A DNA stretch of 55,451 nucleotides from an uncultured Ignavibacteria bacterium (GTDB lineage: Bacteria; Bacteroidota; Ignavibacteria; Tepidaquicellales; Tepidaquicellaceae). Numbering within the stretch: the first letter of the stretch is position 1; each line of letters opens with the position of its first letter. The translations under genes and the position numbers were made by a program. This document shows, piece after piece, positions 9,151 to 18,132 of the stretch. Where the stretch lies: positions 1 through 55,451 of the forward strand of contig CALMST010000299.1 of NCBI GenBank assembly GCA_937872315.1, read 5' to 3'. The notes below the pieces were generated by a model, which made no database searches, was not told the DNA's origin, and saw only the letters and a list, made by a program, of their open reading frames with translations.

Positions 9151-10031
9151 TCACCGGATCTTCTGCTTTCATTGGAACTCAAAATATGTTTCAATTGTAC
9201 TGACACAAGTCCGATCCCAAACATTAATATAGAAAGGAATATAAACCCTATCCCGAATACTGTAAATACAGGATTCCTTAAGAGTGCTGCAATTAATATA
9301 CAGATCGTTCCGCCCATTATCAGACCTGAACTAAATACAATGAATATTTTAATTGGATTATAAAACAATATAGCTTCCGTTATAAACTGCAATGTCCTCA
9401 TGGAATCCCTGAACAATCTTACCTTTGTCTTACCTTCTCTTTTTTTATAATCGATCGGAAGATACTGAACAAACTTACCGTTCATCATATATGCCAGCGT
9501 AAGAGATGTCGTAAAGCTGAATGTATCGCAAAGCTTTGAAAAGAACGGAAGCGTTTCCTGTTTTGAAAAAACTCTTAAACCCGAATTTATATCCGGAATT
9601 TTTCTACCTGCCGTGAACTCAACCAGTTTTTTCAGGATAAGCCGTAACATTTTTTTCTTTAGTGATTCGTCATAATTTGCTCCCTGTCTTGCACCTACTA
9701 CCATGTCATAACCTTTTTCGTATTCCCTGTAAAGAATCGGTATCATTTCAAGTGGATAAGTACCATCTGCATCTGTAATAACTATTGTATCATACCTGGC
9801 AGCCTTTATGCCGTCCTTTAAGGATCTGCCGTATCCGATATTATGAGGATGACTTAAAGTAATAGCGCCTGCTTTTATGCTCATCTCTGCTGTTCTGTCA
9901 GTCGAGCCGTCATCAACAACTATGATCTCAGCATCTTCCATATTGTTAATTTTCAATACTTTCATGATATCAAATACTGTTACCGCAATTACAGATCCTT
10001 CATTATAAGCCGGAATAATAATAGAAAACAT
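9147..10031 (-). CDS. GT2 polyprenyl-phosphate sugar transferase (DPM1/GtrB-like)
   Basis: The first ~210 of 294 residues are a GT-A domain with PAYNEGSV near the N-terminus, VVDDGSTD (38-45) and the metal-binding DADG (87-90). The C-terminus adds two transmembrane helices (about 225-250 and 255-282). This combination is typical of GtrB/DPM1-like enzymes that attach a sugar to undecaprenyl phosphate on the cytoplasmic face. It overlaps the GT-C gene by 4 bp, which strongly suggests a functional pair. No GtrA-type small flippase is encoded beside it. The sugar is unknown. Confidence 0.85.
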   Translation of the reverse strand: MFSIIIPAYNEGSVIAVTVFDIMKVLKINNMEDAEIIVVDDGSTDRTAEMSIKAGAITLSHPHNIGYGRSLKDGIKAARYDTIVITDADGTYPLEMIPILYREYEKGYDMVVGARQGANYDESLKKKMLRLILKKLVEFTAGRKIPDINSGLRVFSKQETLPFFSKLCDTFSFTTSLTLAYMMNGKFVQYLPIDYKKREGKTKVRLFRDSMRTLQFITEAILFYNPIKIFIVFSSGLIMGGTICILIAALLRNPVFTVFGIGFIFLSILMFGIGLVSVQLKHILSSNESRRSGE

Positions 10032-10042
10032 TTTTTATAAAT

Positions 10043-10747
10043 TTAATTTTTTTTATAAACACTGATTAAAGAAATTCCTATGGGTGTCTTTAAAGGAAGA
10101 AATTTTCGTGAGAAAGGAACTATGTATTTATCAAACATTCCTATCTCGCCTTCCGTGTCATTTATGTTGCCTGACTTTAATATTTTATATACCGCCCAGT
10201 ATCCGAGCGCTCCTATGAAATTAAAATAATACTGTTCAATGAGCTTTACATCTGCACCGGTATCCAATGACCTCATCATGTTCTTATCGTATCTTTTAAA
10301 ATGCCCGGCTGCTTCATCAAACGTGGAATACAAAAACTGATGCGAAGGCACAAGATGGAAAAGTACACCGCCGGGTTTCAGAAGCTCAAGCAATTTTTTA
10401 AAAAATTTCACATCATCTTTTACGTGCTCCATCACATTCATGCAAACTATAAAATCATATTCGCCTTTGACATCAATAAGATCCATACACTCTATTCTTA
10501 TTTCCTTACTGAACTTTCTTTTCATAATATGATCTATAGCAGCAGTTGAAATATCTATACAGTACATACTGTCAAATTCACTCTGATCCGTTATGAGTTT
10601 TGTAAAAGAACCGACACCGCAACCGACTTCAAGTATATCGCCGTGAATATATTTTTTAAACTGGTCAAATGTCCACTGATTATAATTAGTGGCTTTCTGC
10701 ATTTGTTCCGCTGATGTAAATAATTCCGACATACCGCTATTCTTCAT
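10043..10747 (-). CDS. class I SAM-dependent methyltransferase
   Basis: The ~235-residue product carries a Rossmann methyltransferase core with motif I LEVGCGVGSF near residue 38, an acidic residue ending beta-2 (YCIDIS), and the motif IV-like MNVMEHVKDD followed by LKPGGVLF. This is the UbiE/Methyltransf_11 type often found in O-antigen clusters, where it O-methylates sugars or caps chains. I place the start at ATG 10745-10747; a TTG lies one codon earlier and another ATG at 10732. It overlaps the end of the upstream acetyltransferase gene by about 11 bp. The acceptor is unknown. Confidence 0.85.
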   Translation of the reverse strand: MKNSGMSELFTSAEQMQKATNYNQWTFDQFKKYIHGDILEVGCGVGSFTKLITDQSEFDSMYCIDISTAAIDHIMKRKFSKEIRIECMDLIDVKGEYDFIVCMNVMEHVKDDVKFFKKLLELLKPGGVLFHLVPSHQFLYSTFDEAAGHFKRYDKNMMRSLDTGADVKLIEQYYFNFIGALGYWAVYKILKSGNINDTEGEIGMFDKYIVPFSRKFLPLKTPIGISLISVYKKN

Positions 10748-11399
10748 CAATTGCTTTTACAAAAACCGCGGGATTACCCGCATAAATGCTGTAAGGTTTC
10801 ACTTCACTGATCACGACACTTCCAGCGCCGACTATAGAACCTTTCCCGATAGTTACACCTTTCATAATAAAACAATTCGCTCCTATCCAGACATCATCTT
10901 CGATCTTTACCGGTTTTCTTATGATCTTATCCCATCTTTTCAACCTGTCCCTGTATGGAACATTATGAGAATTTGTATCCATTATTACCGTATTGGCACC
11001 TATCATTATCCTGTTTCCCAAAGTGATCTCCTCTTCTGAAATAATGGATGTTCCGTTCAGATAAACTTCATCACCGGTTGTAATCTTTCCGGATTTTGAT
11101 GTCCTCAGAAAGACTCCGCCTGCAAGATTTCCGGAATTGTATCCGCATTTTGCCGAGATAAGACGCATATTACTTCCGAGCTTTATAGATCCTTTATTCT
11201 CAATTCTCGGAATTCCGAATACAGTTACATTCTTACCGTAACTTACTCCGTTTAAATTCAATATGATCTTTAGGAATGGTGAAGTTATATAAGTTATGAC
11301 TTTTGAAAAATGTAAAAGTGCGTCTTTCAATAATTCATAGTAATTATCATTACCCGTATCAAACTTAAGCTTCTCGTTATATTTGAATAAAAAACTCAT
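10737..11399 (-). CDS. left-handed beta-helix O-acetyltransferase (WbbJ/maltose acetyltransferase-like)
   Basis: The 220-residue protein contains hexapeptide repeats (IMIGANTVI, VWIGANCFI, VTIGKGSIVGAGSVV) in its second half and the catalytic His environment DTNSHNVPY, as in the WbbJ/LacA family. The ending GNPAVFVKAI is also typical of these enzymes. They move an acetyl group from acetyl-CoA to a sugar hydroxyl or amine in the cytoplasm. It lies between two methyltransferase genes with 3-bp spacing upstream, so it probably takes part in sugar decoration. Confidence 0.85.
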   Translation of the reverse strand: MSFLFKYNEKLKFDTGNDNYYELLKDALLHFSKVITYITSPFLKIILNLNGVSYGKNVTVFGIPRIENKGSIKLGSNMRLISAKCGYNSGNLAGGVFLRTSKSGKITTGDEVYLNGTSIISEEEITLGNRIMIGANTVIMDTNSHNVPYRDRLKRWDKIIRKPVKIEDDVWIGANCFIMKGVTIGKGSIVGAGSVVISEVKPYSIYAGNPAVFVKAIDEE

Positions 11400-11402
11400 T
11401 GA

Positions 11403-12194
11403 TTATATTTTAGTACCGCTTCCGCTCCAGCTTACGCCTTTATATGCATTTATATTTACATCCCTGAATTCATTCCCGTCAAACCATTTACCTATCCTGT
11501 CCCTGCTTATAAAATCCACCTGAGGAGCGTTTAGTTTATCAAACACATTTATGTTATTTCTGTAAAATGACATCTTCCTGAAATTCTCAAAGTATTCATA
11601 AAACGGTAAAAATTTCAAAGGTAAAAGATAAAGTGTATAAACAGGAATGTAAAGCATGGCGGTCAGGAATTTTGAAATTCCAAGAAGGGTCTTTCTGCTA
11701 ATGTTTTTCAGAAATGCTTTCCTCAATGGCTCTACTCCGTATTTTACAAGTCCGTTGCCTTCTTCGGAATAAACCCATATGATTAACTTTCCGCCGGACC
11801 TGACATGCCTTTTAAGATTGTCAACTGTCTTATCAGGATCATCTGTATGATGGATCACTCCGATCGAAAATACTATGTCAAACTTTTTTCCGAGATCCAT
11901 TTTTGCAATATCGGCTTCTATAAAATCTATATTATCAAATTTCTTATTTTTTTCTTTTGCAATTTCAGTTGTATTCAGATCAACTGCAGTAATGCTTTTT
12001 GCATATGGAGCTGTAAAATATGTATGCTGACCTCCTCCGCAACCGCATTCCAGGACTTCCTTTCCTCTGAAATCTTCAAGTGTATTCGGCAGTATCCAGT
12101 CCTTGAATAAGAATAGCTCGTTGTCCTGAAGCATTGTCCATTGCTGACTCCACTCTGACTGCTTTACCTGTTCAGTTTCCGATTTTTCTGTCAT
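11403..12194 (-). CDS. class I SAM-dependent methyltransferase
   Basis: Motif I is VLECGCGGGQHTYF, followed by ITAVDLN and the motif IV-like FSIGVIHHTDDP, then GGKLIIWVYSEEG; these identify a Methyltransf_11-type enzyme of ~260-275 residues. The frame stays open up to an ATG at 12231-12233, but that start would overlap the asparagine synthetase gene by 62 bp. I prefer the ATG at 12192-12194 (sequence MTEKSETEQ), which overlaps by 23 bp; ATG at 12198-12200 is also possible. The region after the catalytic core (about 170-215) contains hydrophobic segments (MLYIPVYTLYLLPLKFLPF), which suggests membrane contact. It probably methylates a sugar or lipid-linked intermediate. Confidence 0.85.
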   Translation of the reverse strand: MTEKSETEQVKQSEWSQQWTMLQDNELFLFKDWILPNTLEDFRGKEVLECGCGGGQHTYFTAPYAKSITAVDLNTTEIAKEKNKKFDNIDFIEADIAKMDLGKKFDIVFSIGVIHHTDDPDKTVDNLKRHVRSGGKLIIWVYSEEGNGLVKYGVEPLRKAFLKNISRKTLLGISKFLTAMLYIPVYTLYLLPLKFLPFYEYFENFRKMSFYRNNINVFDKLNAPQVDFISRDRIGKWFDGNEFRDVNINAYKGVSWSGSGTKI

Positions 12195-13953
12195 ATACAT
12201 ATTTATTGAATGTTTTGAATTCATCATTTCCATTTGTTCCTATCCATGAACCGACCGGCGCATTGAATCCGCTTTTCTTTTTTGACAATACAAATTCGGG
12301 AAGAATTCTGCTCAGTGATTTTTTCAAAATAAACTTAGTTTTTAATCCTTTCATCTTCAGCCCTGATGGAATTGATGATGCATAACTGACAAGATGCGGA
12401 TCAAGATACGGACTTCTGGATTCGATGCTGCTGTGCATTGTCGCTCTGTCAACTTTCACCAGTATATCGTCCGGCAGCCATGTCATTCCGTCAACATATA
12501 GATTGCTGTCAAGAGTATCCATTCCTTCTGTCTTGTCATAATATTTTTGAAAAATATTAAATGGATCGGTGTCAGATATCAGTTCTTTGTGACGGCTACC
12601 CATAATCTCCGCTCTTTCTTCAGGTGAAAAAAACTGCCTCCATAAATAATGCGCTTTTTCTTTTGAATAAAGAGTACCGTTAAGAAACTGTTTTTGCTTA
12701 TACTGACGGCTTAGTTTCTTTTTACTGCCGCCCTGATTATTTATTCCCAGCATAAATTTTTTTATCGCTTTCGGAATTGGTCTGGCATATCCGTAATATT
12801 TATCCGCTTTGTATGTAATATATCCCGCAAAGATCTCGTCAGCTCCGTCACCGCTTAAAACAACTTTGACATATTCTGATGCCAGTCTGGAAACTTCGAT
12901 CATCGGAATAAGCGAATTGTCAGCGAATGGTTCATCATATGCTCTGATTGCTTCATTTATAAAGTCCAGTCCGTTCTCAACTTTGCATATCAATCCGTGA
13001 TGCCTGGTACCGAAATATTCTGCCACTCTGTCAGCATCCGGAAGCTCATTATAACTTTTCTGATCAAATCCCACACTGAATGTATGAAGCTCTCCCTGAT
13101 GATGCTTTTTCATTAAAGCCACTATAGAACTCGAGTCAACTCCCCCGCTGAGAAATGCTCCTACCGGAACATCACTTATCATTCTTCTTTTAACTGATTC
13201 ATCAAGCAGGTGAAGTATCTTATTCTCAGTTTCAGTTTCACTGTCCTTATTCTTTGTTCTGAAAGTCTCCGAATAATCCCAGTATTGTTTCTTTTCTGTT
13301 TTGCTTCCTTTTTCCGAGATCTTAAGATAAGTTGCCTGCTCAAGTTTGAATATATCTTCATATATTGTCATTGGTGATAATATATATCCCAGCGCAAGAT
13401 AACAGTTCAATGCTTCATAAGAAATTTTTCTTTTAACGGATCTGTCTTCAAGCAGAGAAGTTAATTCGGATGAAAAAATAATGTTCCTTTCTTTTCCAAA
13501 AGTATAGTAAAGCGGTTTCTTTCCGAATCTGTCTCTTGCCAGTATGAGCTCTTTATTCTTTGTATCCCATATTGCAATCGAGAACATTCCGTTAAATCTC
13601 GTGAAACATTCTGCACCGTAGATCTCAAATGCATATAATATCACTTCAGTATCAGAATGACTTCTGAATTTAATATTATGCTTAAGCAATTCATTTTTTA
13701 TTTCAGGAAAATTATAAACCTCTCCGTTATAAACGCAGATATACCTTCCGTCCGCCGTTGACATCGGCTGATTACCATTCTCAGAAAGATCTATTATTGA
13801 AAGTCTTCTGTGCCCGAGTGTGATACCGTCAAGTTTCAAAAGTCCTTCATTATCAGGTCCTCTGTGATAGATCTTTTTATTCATTGATCTGACAGTTTCA
13901 AGTATCTCCGGATCAGAATTATTCCAGTCGGTCTTTCCGCTTATTCCGCACAT
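12172..13953 (-). CDS. asnB: glutamine-dependent asparagine synthetase-type amidotransferase (complete)
   Basis: The 593-residue protein begins MCGISG, so the catalytic Cys2 of the class II glutaminase domain is intact. RLSIIDL (50-56), NGEVYN (76-81) and SDTE (100-103) also match that domain. The synthetase domain has the pyrophosphate-binding SGGVDSS (269-275) and a GDGADE motif. In general metabolism AsnB amidates aspartate. In polysaccharide loci such proteins are proposed to turn uronic acids into uronamides (WbpS type), and the UDP-glucuronate-epimerase-like neighbour 3 bp upstream supports that idea. This is one of three members in the locus. Substrate is inference. Confidence 0.88.
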   Translation of the reverse strand: MCGISGKTDWNNSDPEILETVRSMNKKIYHRGPDNEGLLKLDGITLGHRRLSIIDLSENGNQPMSTADGRYICVYNGEVYNFPEIKNELLKHNIKFRSHSDTEVILYAFEIYGAECFTRFNGMFSIAIWDTKNKELILARDRFGKKPLYYTFGKERNIIFSSELTSLLEDRSVKRKISYEALNCYLALGYILSPMTIYEDIFKLEQATYLKISEKGSKTEKKQYWDYSETFRTKNKDSETETENKILHLLDESVKRRMISDVPVGAFLSGGVDSSSIVALMKKHHQGELHTFSVGFDQKSYNELPDADRVAEYFGTRHHGLICKVENGLDFINEAIRAYDEPFADNSLIPMIEVSRLASEYVKVVLSGDGADEIFAGYITYKADKYYGYARPIPKAIKKFMLGINNQGGSKKKLSRQYKQKQFLNGTLYSKEKAHYLWRQFFSPEERAEIMGSRHKELISDTDPFNIFQKYYDKTEGMDTLDSNLYVDGMTWLPDDILVKVDRATMHSSIESRSPYLDPHLVSYASSIPSGLKMKGLKTKFILKKSLSRILPEFVLSKKKSGFNAPVGSWIGTNGNDEFKTFNKYVYDRKIGN

Positions 13954-13956
13954 TAA

Positions 13957-14919
13957 TTAATTATATTTATAATATTCCATGAACCATTTTACAAATCTCG
14001 AAAGCCCGTCTTCAATTTTAATTTCAGGTTTGAATCCGGTGTAAGCTGCAAGATCAGAAGAATCGGCAACTGTTATTTTTACATCGCCGGGCTGCATTTC
14101 TTTAAAGACTTTCTTTGCTTCTTTTCCTAAATTCTTTTCAAGTGTCTCTATGAAATAAAGCAGATTAACCGGATGCTCACCTCCGATATTAAAGATCCTG
14201 TACTCGTTGATGATCTCTTTATTAACAAGCCTGTAAACGGATTCAGTGACATCATCCACATAAGTAAAATCTCTCATCATATCTCCGTTGTTAAATATCT
14301 CAATCGGAATGTCTTTCATGATCTTTTCAGAAAAACTGAAATATGCCATGTCAGGTCTGCCGTATGGTCCATAGACGGTAAAGAATCTCAGGCCTGTTAC
14401 GGGTATATTATAAAGATGATGATAAGTATATGCCATGAGCTCATTGGTCTTCTTCGTGGCAGCGTATAGCGAGACGGGATTATCTACATTATCATCAACA
14501 GAAAACGGTATTTTATCCGTGTTTCCATATACAGAACTTGATGATGCATAGATCAGTTCTTTCACGGGATATTCCCTGCAGCATTCAAGTAAATTAAAAA
14601 AACCATTAATATTATTTCTTACGCTTTCATCAGGATGTGAAATGGAGTATCTGACACCCGGCTGCGCCGCAAGATTTATTACAATATCAGGTCTCTCCTT
14701 TTTAAAATATTCCATAAGGTGAGCTTTGTCAGCCAGATCAATTTTTTCAAAGCTGAAATTTTCATATTTCTCAAGTATCGAAAGACGATCCTCCTTAAGC
14801 CTTATATCGTAGTATGAATTCAAATTATCAATTCCCAATACTTCCATCCCTTCCTCACATAGCCTCTTTGAAATGTGATAACCGATAAATCCGGCAGCCC
14901 CTGTTATTAATATTTTCAA
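13957..14919 (-). CDS. UDP-glucuronate 4-epimerase-like extended SDR
   Basis: The product (320 residues) is an extended short-chain dehydrogenase with NAD motif GAAGFIG (7-13), SSSS at 126-129 and the catalytic pair Y152-x3-K156. The stretch RFFTVYGPYGRPDMA (178-192) and later MMRDFTYVDDV are hallmarks of UDP-glucuronate 4-epimerases, which make UDP-galacturonate. GalE-like or other sugar-nucleotide epimerases are alternatives. It starts at TTG (14917-14919); the sequence from there reads MKILITGAAGF, the usual family start, and no ATG is available. It lies 3 bp before the asparagine synthetase gene, a pairing that fits production and amidation of a uronic acid. Confidence 0.83.
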   Translation of the reverse strand: MKILITGAAGFIGYHISKRLCEEGMEVLGIDNLNSYYDIRLKEDRLSILEKYENFSFEKIDLADKAHLMEYFKKERPDIVINLAAQPGVRYSISHPDESVRNNINGFFNLLECCREYPVKELIYASSSSVYGNTDKIPFSVDDNVDNPVSLYAATKKTNELMAYTYHHLYNIPVTGLRFFTVYGPYGRPDMAYFSFSEKIMKDIPIEIFNNGDMMRDFTYVDDVTESVYRLVNKEIINEYRIFNIGGEHPVNLLYFIETLEKNLGKEAKKVFKEMQPGDVKITVADSSDLAAYTGFKPEIKIEDGLSRFVKWFMEYYKYN

Positions 14920-14936
14920 TTCTAAATTCTTATTAA

Positions 14937-15593
14937 TTATAAAATTCTTTTAGTCATTTCAAAATAGCCGGGATGTTCTTTACTGATCTCCCAGCCGTTT
15001 CGCTGATATGACTTTAACGCTTTTTCATTTTCTCTTCTGACTGCGAGTCCCATTTTTTTTATGTCCATGCTCTTAGTCTTATTTTCAAACTCCTGAAGGA
15101 GCACAGATCCTATACCTTTTCCGTGATAATCAGAAGAGACACCGATGACAACAAGTCCCATTTCTTTTTCAGGAAGTTCCTTTTTCTTCTTTTTCTTCAG
15201 CGCTTCACTTTGTTTCTTTTTGCCCGAAAATTTTCTTTTGATGTTTTTATATATCAGTTTATACTTGTTAAGAAATTCTTTATGAACAAGCAGCCAGGGG
15301 CGAAGCATAATTGCTTTTACTGCACTGTTAAAACTGTATTGCATCATTCCGCTTGCCGAACCGGTTGGCTGAGTTCCGTCCAGTATCATTCCCCCGCAAT
15401 AACCAATACACCTTCCGTCGACCTCCGCATGAAAAAGGATCTTGCTGCTATCAGACAGATACCATGCGATCATTTCCTCAAGATATTTTTTTCCCATTCT
15501 GGAACTAAGTGAATCAGGAAAAGCTGACCTATGGCATTCTGCCAGTTTCGGAAGATCGATCTTTTTCGAATATATTATTTCCGGCATTGGCAC
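14937..15593 (-). CDS. GNAT-family N-acyltransferase with lysine-rich insert
   Basis: The 218-residue product has the GNAT acyl-CoA motif in SSDYHGKGIGSVLL (153-166) and a C-terminal GLAVRRENEKALKSYQRNGW. Residues 107-143 form an unusually lysine-rich, probably surface-exposed insert ending in a run of six lysines; it splits the core between beta-3 and the motif A strand. GTG 15591-15593 or ATG 15585-15587 could start it. It directly follows a GT4 gene, and a CapK-like adenylating enzyme lies one gene further upstream, so it may transfer an activated acyl group to an amino sugar (inference). Confidence 0.8.
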   Translation of the reverse strand: MPMPEIIYSKKIDLPKLAECHRSAFPDSLSSRMGKKYLEEMIAWYLSDSSKILFHAEVDGRCIGYCGGMILDGTQPTGSASGMMQYSFNSAVKAIMLRPWLLVHKEFLNKYKLIYKNIKRKFSGKKKQSEALKKKKKKELPEKEMGLVVIGVSSDYHGKGIGSVLLQEFENKTKSMDIKKMGLAVRRENEKALKSYQRNGWEISKEHPGYFEMTKRIL

Positions 15594-15598
15594 TGTAT

Positions 15599-16792
15599 TC
15601 AGTTAGAATAATTTTTTAATGTCTCTGAAAAATTCTTTATGATCTTATTCCTGTCAAATTTTTCCGCGGCAGTCCTCATTCCGTTTGCAGACATTTTATC
15701 TCTGAGATCTTTTGATCCTTTCAGTCTGATTATATTTTCCCGGAGTGCAGTAAAATCTTTTGGCTTCGAAACCAGTCCAACATTATTTTCACTGATTATT
15801 TTAGCGCCTTCACCAGTTCCTGAAAACAGAACCGGAAGTCCGGCTGCCATTGCCTCATAGATCTTGGATGGAACTGCTCCGTAAATGTTCTTTATCAAAG
15901 GTATCAAAGCGCAGTCATGCTGCATTAAAAGCCCGGGAATCTCATCCCTGTTAACACTATTATGAAGAAATACATTTTTATCCGGATTTTTTTTAAGGTA
16001 ATCTTCCAGCATTTTTTTTTCTCCGCCTTCTCCGTAAATATGAAGTTCAGCGCCCACACCAGCAAAATCAATATTCATAGCTATATCAGGTACTCCCTGA
16101 GCCAGCCCGATCAACCCTGCATAAATAATTTTTAAATTTCCTGATCCATCATTTTTCTTTTTGTTAACGGATTCAAATCTTTTAATGTCAACTCCGTTTC
16201 TGAATAAGTATGTCTTTTTGCCGCCTGATTTTTTTATATGATCCGTGATCTCTTCCGATTGACCAGAACAGATAAATGAATTTTTGTAAATATATCTTTC
16301 CAGTTTCTCAAGAGTATTATATAATTTCCCGTCTCCTATCGAACCTAGTTCTTTAGCTGTCAGAGGCCATATATCAGAAACATTCATGATAAGTTTAGCG
16401 CCGCACAATCTAGAAAGTATCACTGCCGTTACTCCAAGTATAAGAGGCGGACTTTCTGCAAGTATATAATCTGGTTTGAATTTTTTAAGATAACTCCTTC
16501 CAAATAAAGTAGTGAACGAAATTGTCAGCATCGAAATTATCCTTGGAATACTTTTCGGTTTATTGGACGCATAAAGCCAGTATCTTAAAATCTGCAAGCC
16601 ATCAAGTTCTTCTTTAATCATGAATTTTCCTTCATACTCTTTGAATATCTTTCCTTTGGGATAATTCGGCATTGCCGTGATCACTGATACATCCCATCCG
16701 TCTTTTATAAACAACCGTGCTAACTCCAGCAGCCTGTTCTGAGGCGCTCCTGTTTCGGGATAAAAATACTGAGTTAAGATTGCTAATTTCAA
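15599..16792 (-). CDS. GT4 glycosyltransferase (WbuB-like)
   Basis: The 397-residue protein starts KLAILTQYFYPETGAPQNRL, very like WbuB/WcaI-type GT4 enzymes. The C-terminal Rossmann domain has the donor-binding EX7E-like region PSKIYEAMAAGLPV near residue 300. It acts in the cytoplasm, adding one sugar to the lipid-linked repeat unit. The start is TTG 16790-16792, which overlaps the TGA of the upstream CapK-like gene (TTGA), so translation is probably coupled. WbuB enzymes often transfer FucNAc-type sugars; the donor here is not determined. Confidence 0.88.
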   Translation of the reverse strand: MKLAILTQYFYPETGAPQNRLLELARLFIKDGWDVSVITAMPNYPKGKIFKEYEGKFMIKEELDGLQILRYWLYASNKPKSIPRIISMLTISFTTLFGRSYLKKFKPDYILAESPPLILGVTAVILSRLCGAKLIMNVSDIWPLTAKELGSIGDGKLYNTLEKLERYIYKNSFICSGQSEEITDHIKKSGGKKTYLFRNGVDIKRFESVNKKKNDGSGNLKIIYAGLIGLAQGVPDIAMNIDFAGVGAELHIYGEGGEKKMLEDYLKKNPDKNVFLHNSVNRDEIPGLLMQHDCALIPLIKNIYGAVPSKIYEAMAAGLPVLFSGTGEGAKIISENNVGLVSKPKDFTALRENIIRLKGSKDLRDKMSANGMRTAAEKFDRNKIIKNFSETLKNYSN

Positions 16793-18123
16793 CTCTTCTC
16801 TGAACCCTCTTTCTCAGACATATCCAGCTCCGAATAAAAATGTTTCATCTTTCCGGCTTTGGTCCTTTTGATCTTTTCGACTCTGTTGATCTCAAAACTC
16901 AATCCGCTTTCCAGATATGTATCAAGATTTTTCTGAATCATCTTTTTAGCATTGTCGGAGATCTCCTCATCCGAGACCACATCAAATATAAATTTGTCCG
17001 GGGATACCTGTCTTATTATAAATTCTTTTAACGAATCAATTTTTTCCATCGTACTTCTTGTAATAAAATAGAATGATACACCCGAAGATTTTTTACCGCT
17101 TGGCAGGATCACGATATCATTAACTCCGCCTAAAATTCTTTTCAATTCGATCTTTCCCTGACCGGGAGCAATTATTGCCTTATCACCAATTTCATATCGT
17201 ATAAAAGGCATTGCCTTGTTATGCAGGGCTGTCAGCAGGATCCTCCCTTCACCGCCATTTGTTACAGGATTACCAATGTCATCAATCACTTCAATAAAAA
17301 TATTTTCTTCCGAAAGCAACCATTTTCCCGCTTCAGTTTCAAATGCGATCAGATCAACTTCAGAAGTACCGTATTCATTAACCGCCTTTACGCCAAATCC
17401 TTTTTCTATGACTGCCTTATCCTCTTCAGTACAATTCTCTGAAGTGCATATGCAAATTTTTAAACCCGGGCAAACATCTTTGAGAATTACATTTATCCTG
17501 ATAAGATATCTTGCAAACAGAACTATTGAATTTGTATAACCATATACATAATCAAATTTTTCCGAACGGAATTTTTTCAGAAACTCTGCAAGCATCCCGT
17601 CAGAGAGATCAAATACAGGAAATCTTACTCTGTTTGATAAAAAGTCTTTTGCCTTTTCTATATAATAATCCTTCCTCTCCAGAGGTATTCCGTAAAACCT
17701 TGCCTGCCTCGAATCCAGTGTCAGACCAAAGTTTCTGTATCTGTCCTTTATCAAAGCCCATGTCATCGCATGCGCAAATTTATCTTTATAATAATTGAAC
17801 GGATGTCCGGAAGATCCCGAAGTGTATCCTGAATATATATTCTTTTTATCAAATGTCTTTGAGATAAGATCATAACCTGAATTCTGATAATCTGTTTTTA
17901 CCAGCAAAGGAATTTCTTCCCATCTGTCCGGTATCTTATCACCATCAAATCTGCTTCTGTAAAATTCATTGTTCTCAAAATGGTATTTAACTATCTGCCA
18001 TTTTTTATTTTCATGCCAGGTATTGAATTCTGATTCCGGAAGTTTTTTAATACTGCTCAACTCTTTCTCCGCTTCCTGAAGCGGAAAGCCTTTGAGCCTT
18101 AGACTTAATTCAAGAAATGACAA
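16789..18123 (-). CDS. CapK/phenylacetate-CoA-ligase-like adenylate-forming enzyme
   Basis: The 444-residue protein shows adenylate-forming motifs in order: YTSGSSGHPFNYY (P-loop, 100-112), NEYGTSEVD (A5-like, mid-protein), RYEIGDKA (A7-like) and a C-terminal RTKAGKMKHFYSEL containing the candidate catalytic Lys. These are the hallmarks of PaaK-type ligases. CapK-like members occur in many capsule loci and are thought to activate an acid for attachment to a sugar (family-level inference, not proven). The gene overlaps the GT4 behind it and lies two genes before a GNAT, giving a plausible acid-activation plus transfer pair. Start is TTG 18121-18123. Confidence 0.85.
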   Translation of the reverse strand: MSFLELSLRLKGFPLQEAEKELSSIKKLPESEFNTWHENKKWQIVKYHFENNEFYRSRFDGDKIPDRWEEIPLLVKTDYQNSGYDLISKTFDKKNIYSGYTSGSSGHPFNYYKDKFAHAMTWALIKDRYRNFGLTLDSRQARFYGIPLERKDYYIEKAKDFLSNRVRFPVFDLSDGMLAEFLKKFRSEKFDYVYGYTNSIVLFARYLIRINVILKDVCPGLKICICTSENCTEEDKAVIEKGFGVKAVNEYGTSEVDLIAFETEAGKWLLSEENIFIEVIDDIGNPVTNGGEGRILLTALHNKAMPFIRYEIGDKAIIAPGQGKIELKRILGGVNDIVILPSGKKSSGVSFYFITRSTMEKIDSLKEFIIRQVSPDKFIFDVVSDEEISDNAKKMIQKNLDTYLESGLSFEINRVEKIKRTKAGKMKHFYSELDMSEKEGSEKS

Positions 18124-18132
18124 GATTAATAA

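Noticed and set aside
12195-12233. Longer start of the methyltransferase gene at ATG 12233
   Set aside because: It would overlap the asparagine synthetase gene by 62 bp, and the added residues are not typical of the family.
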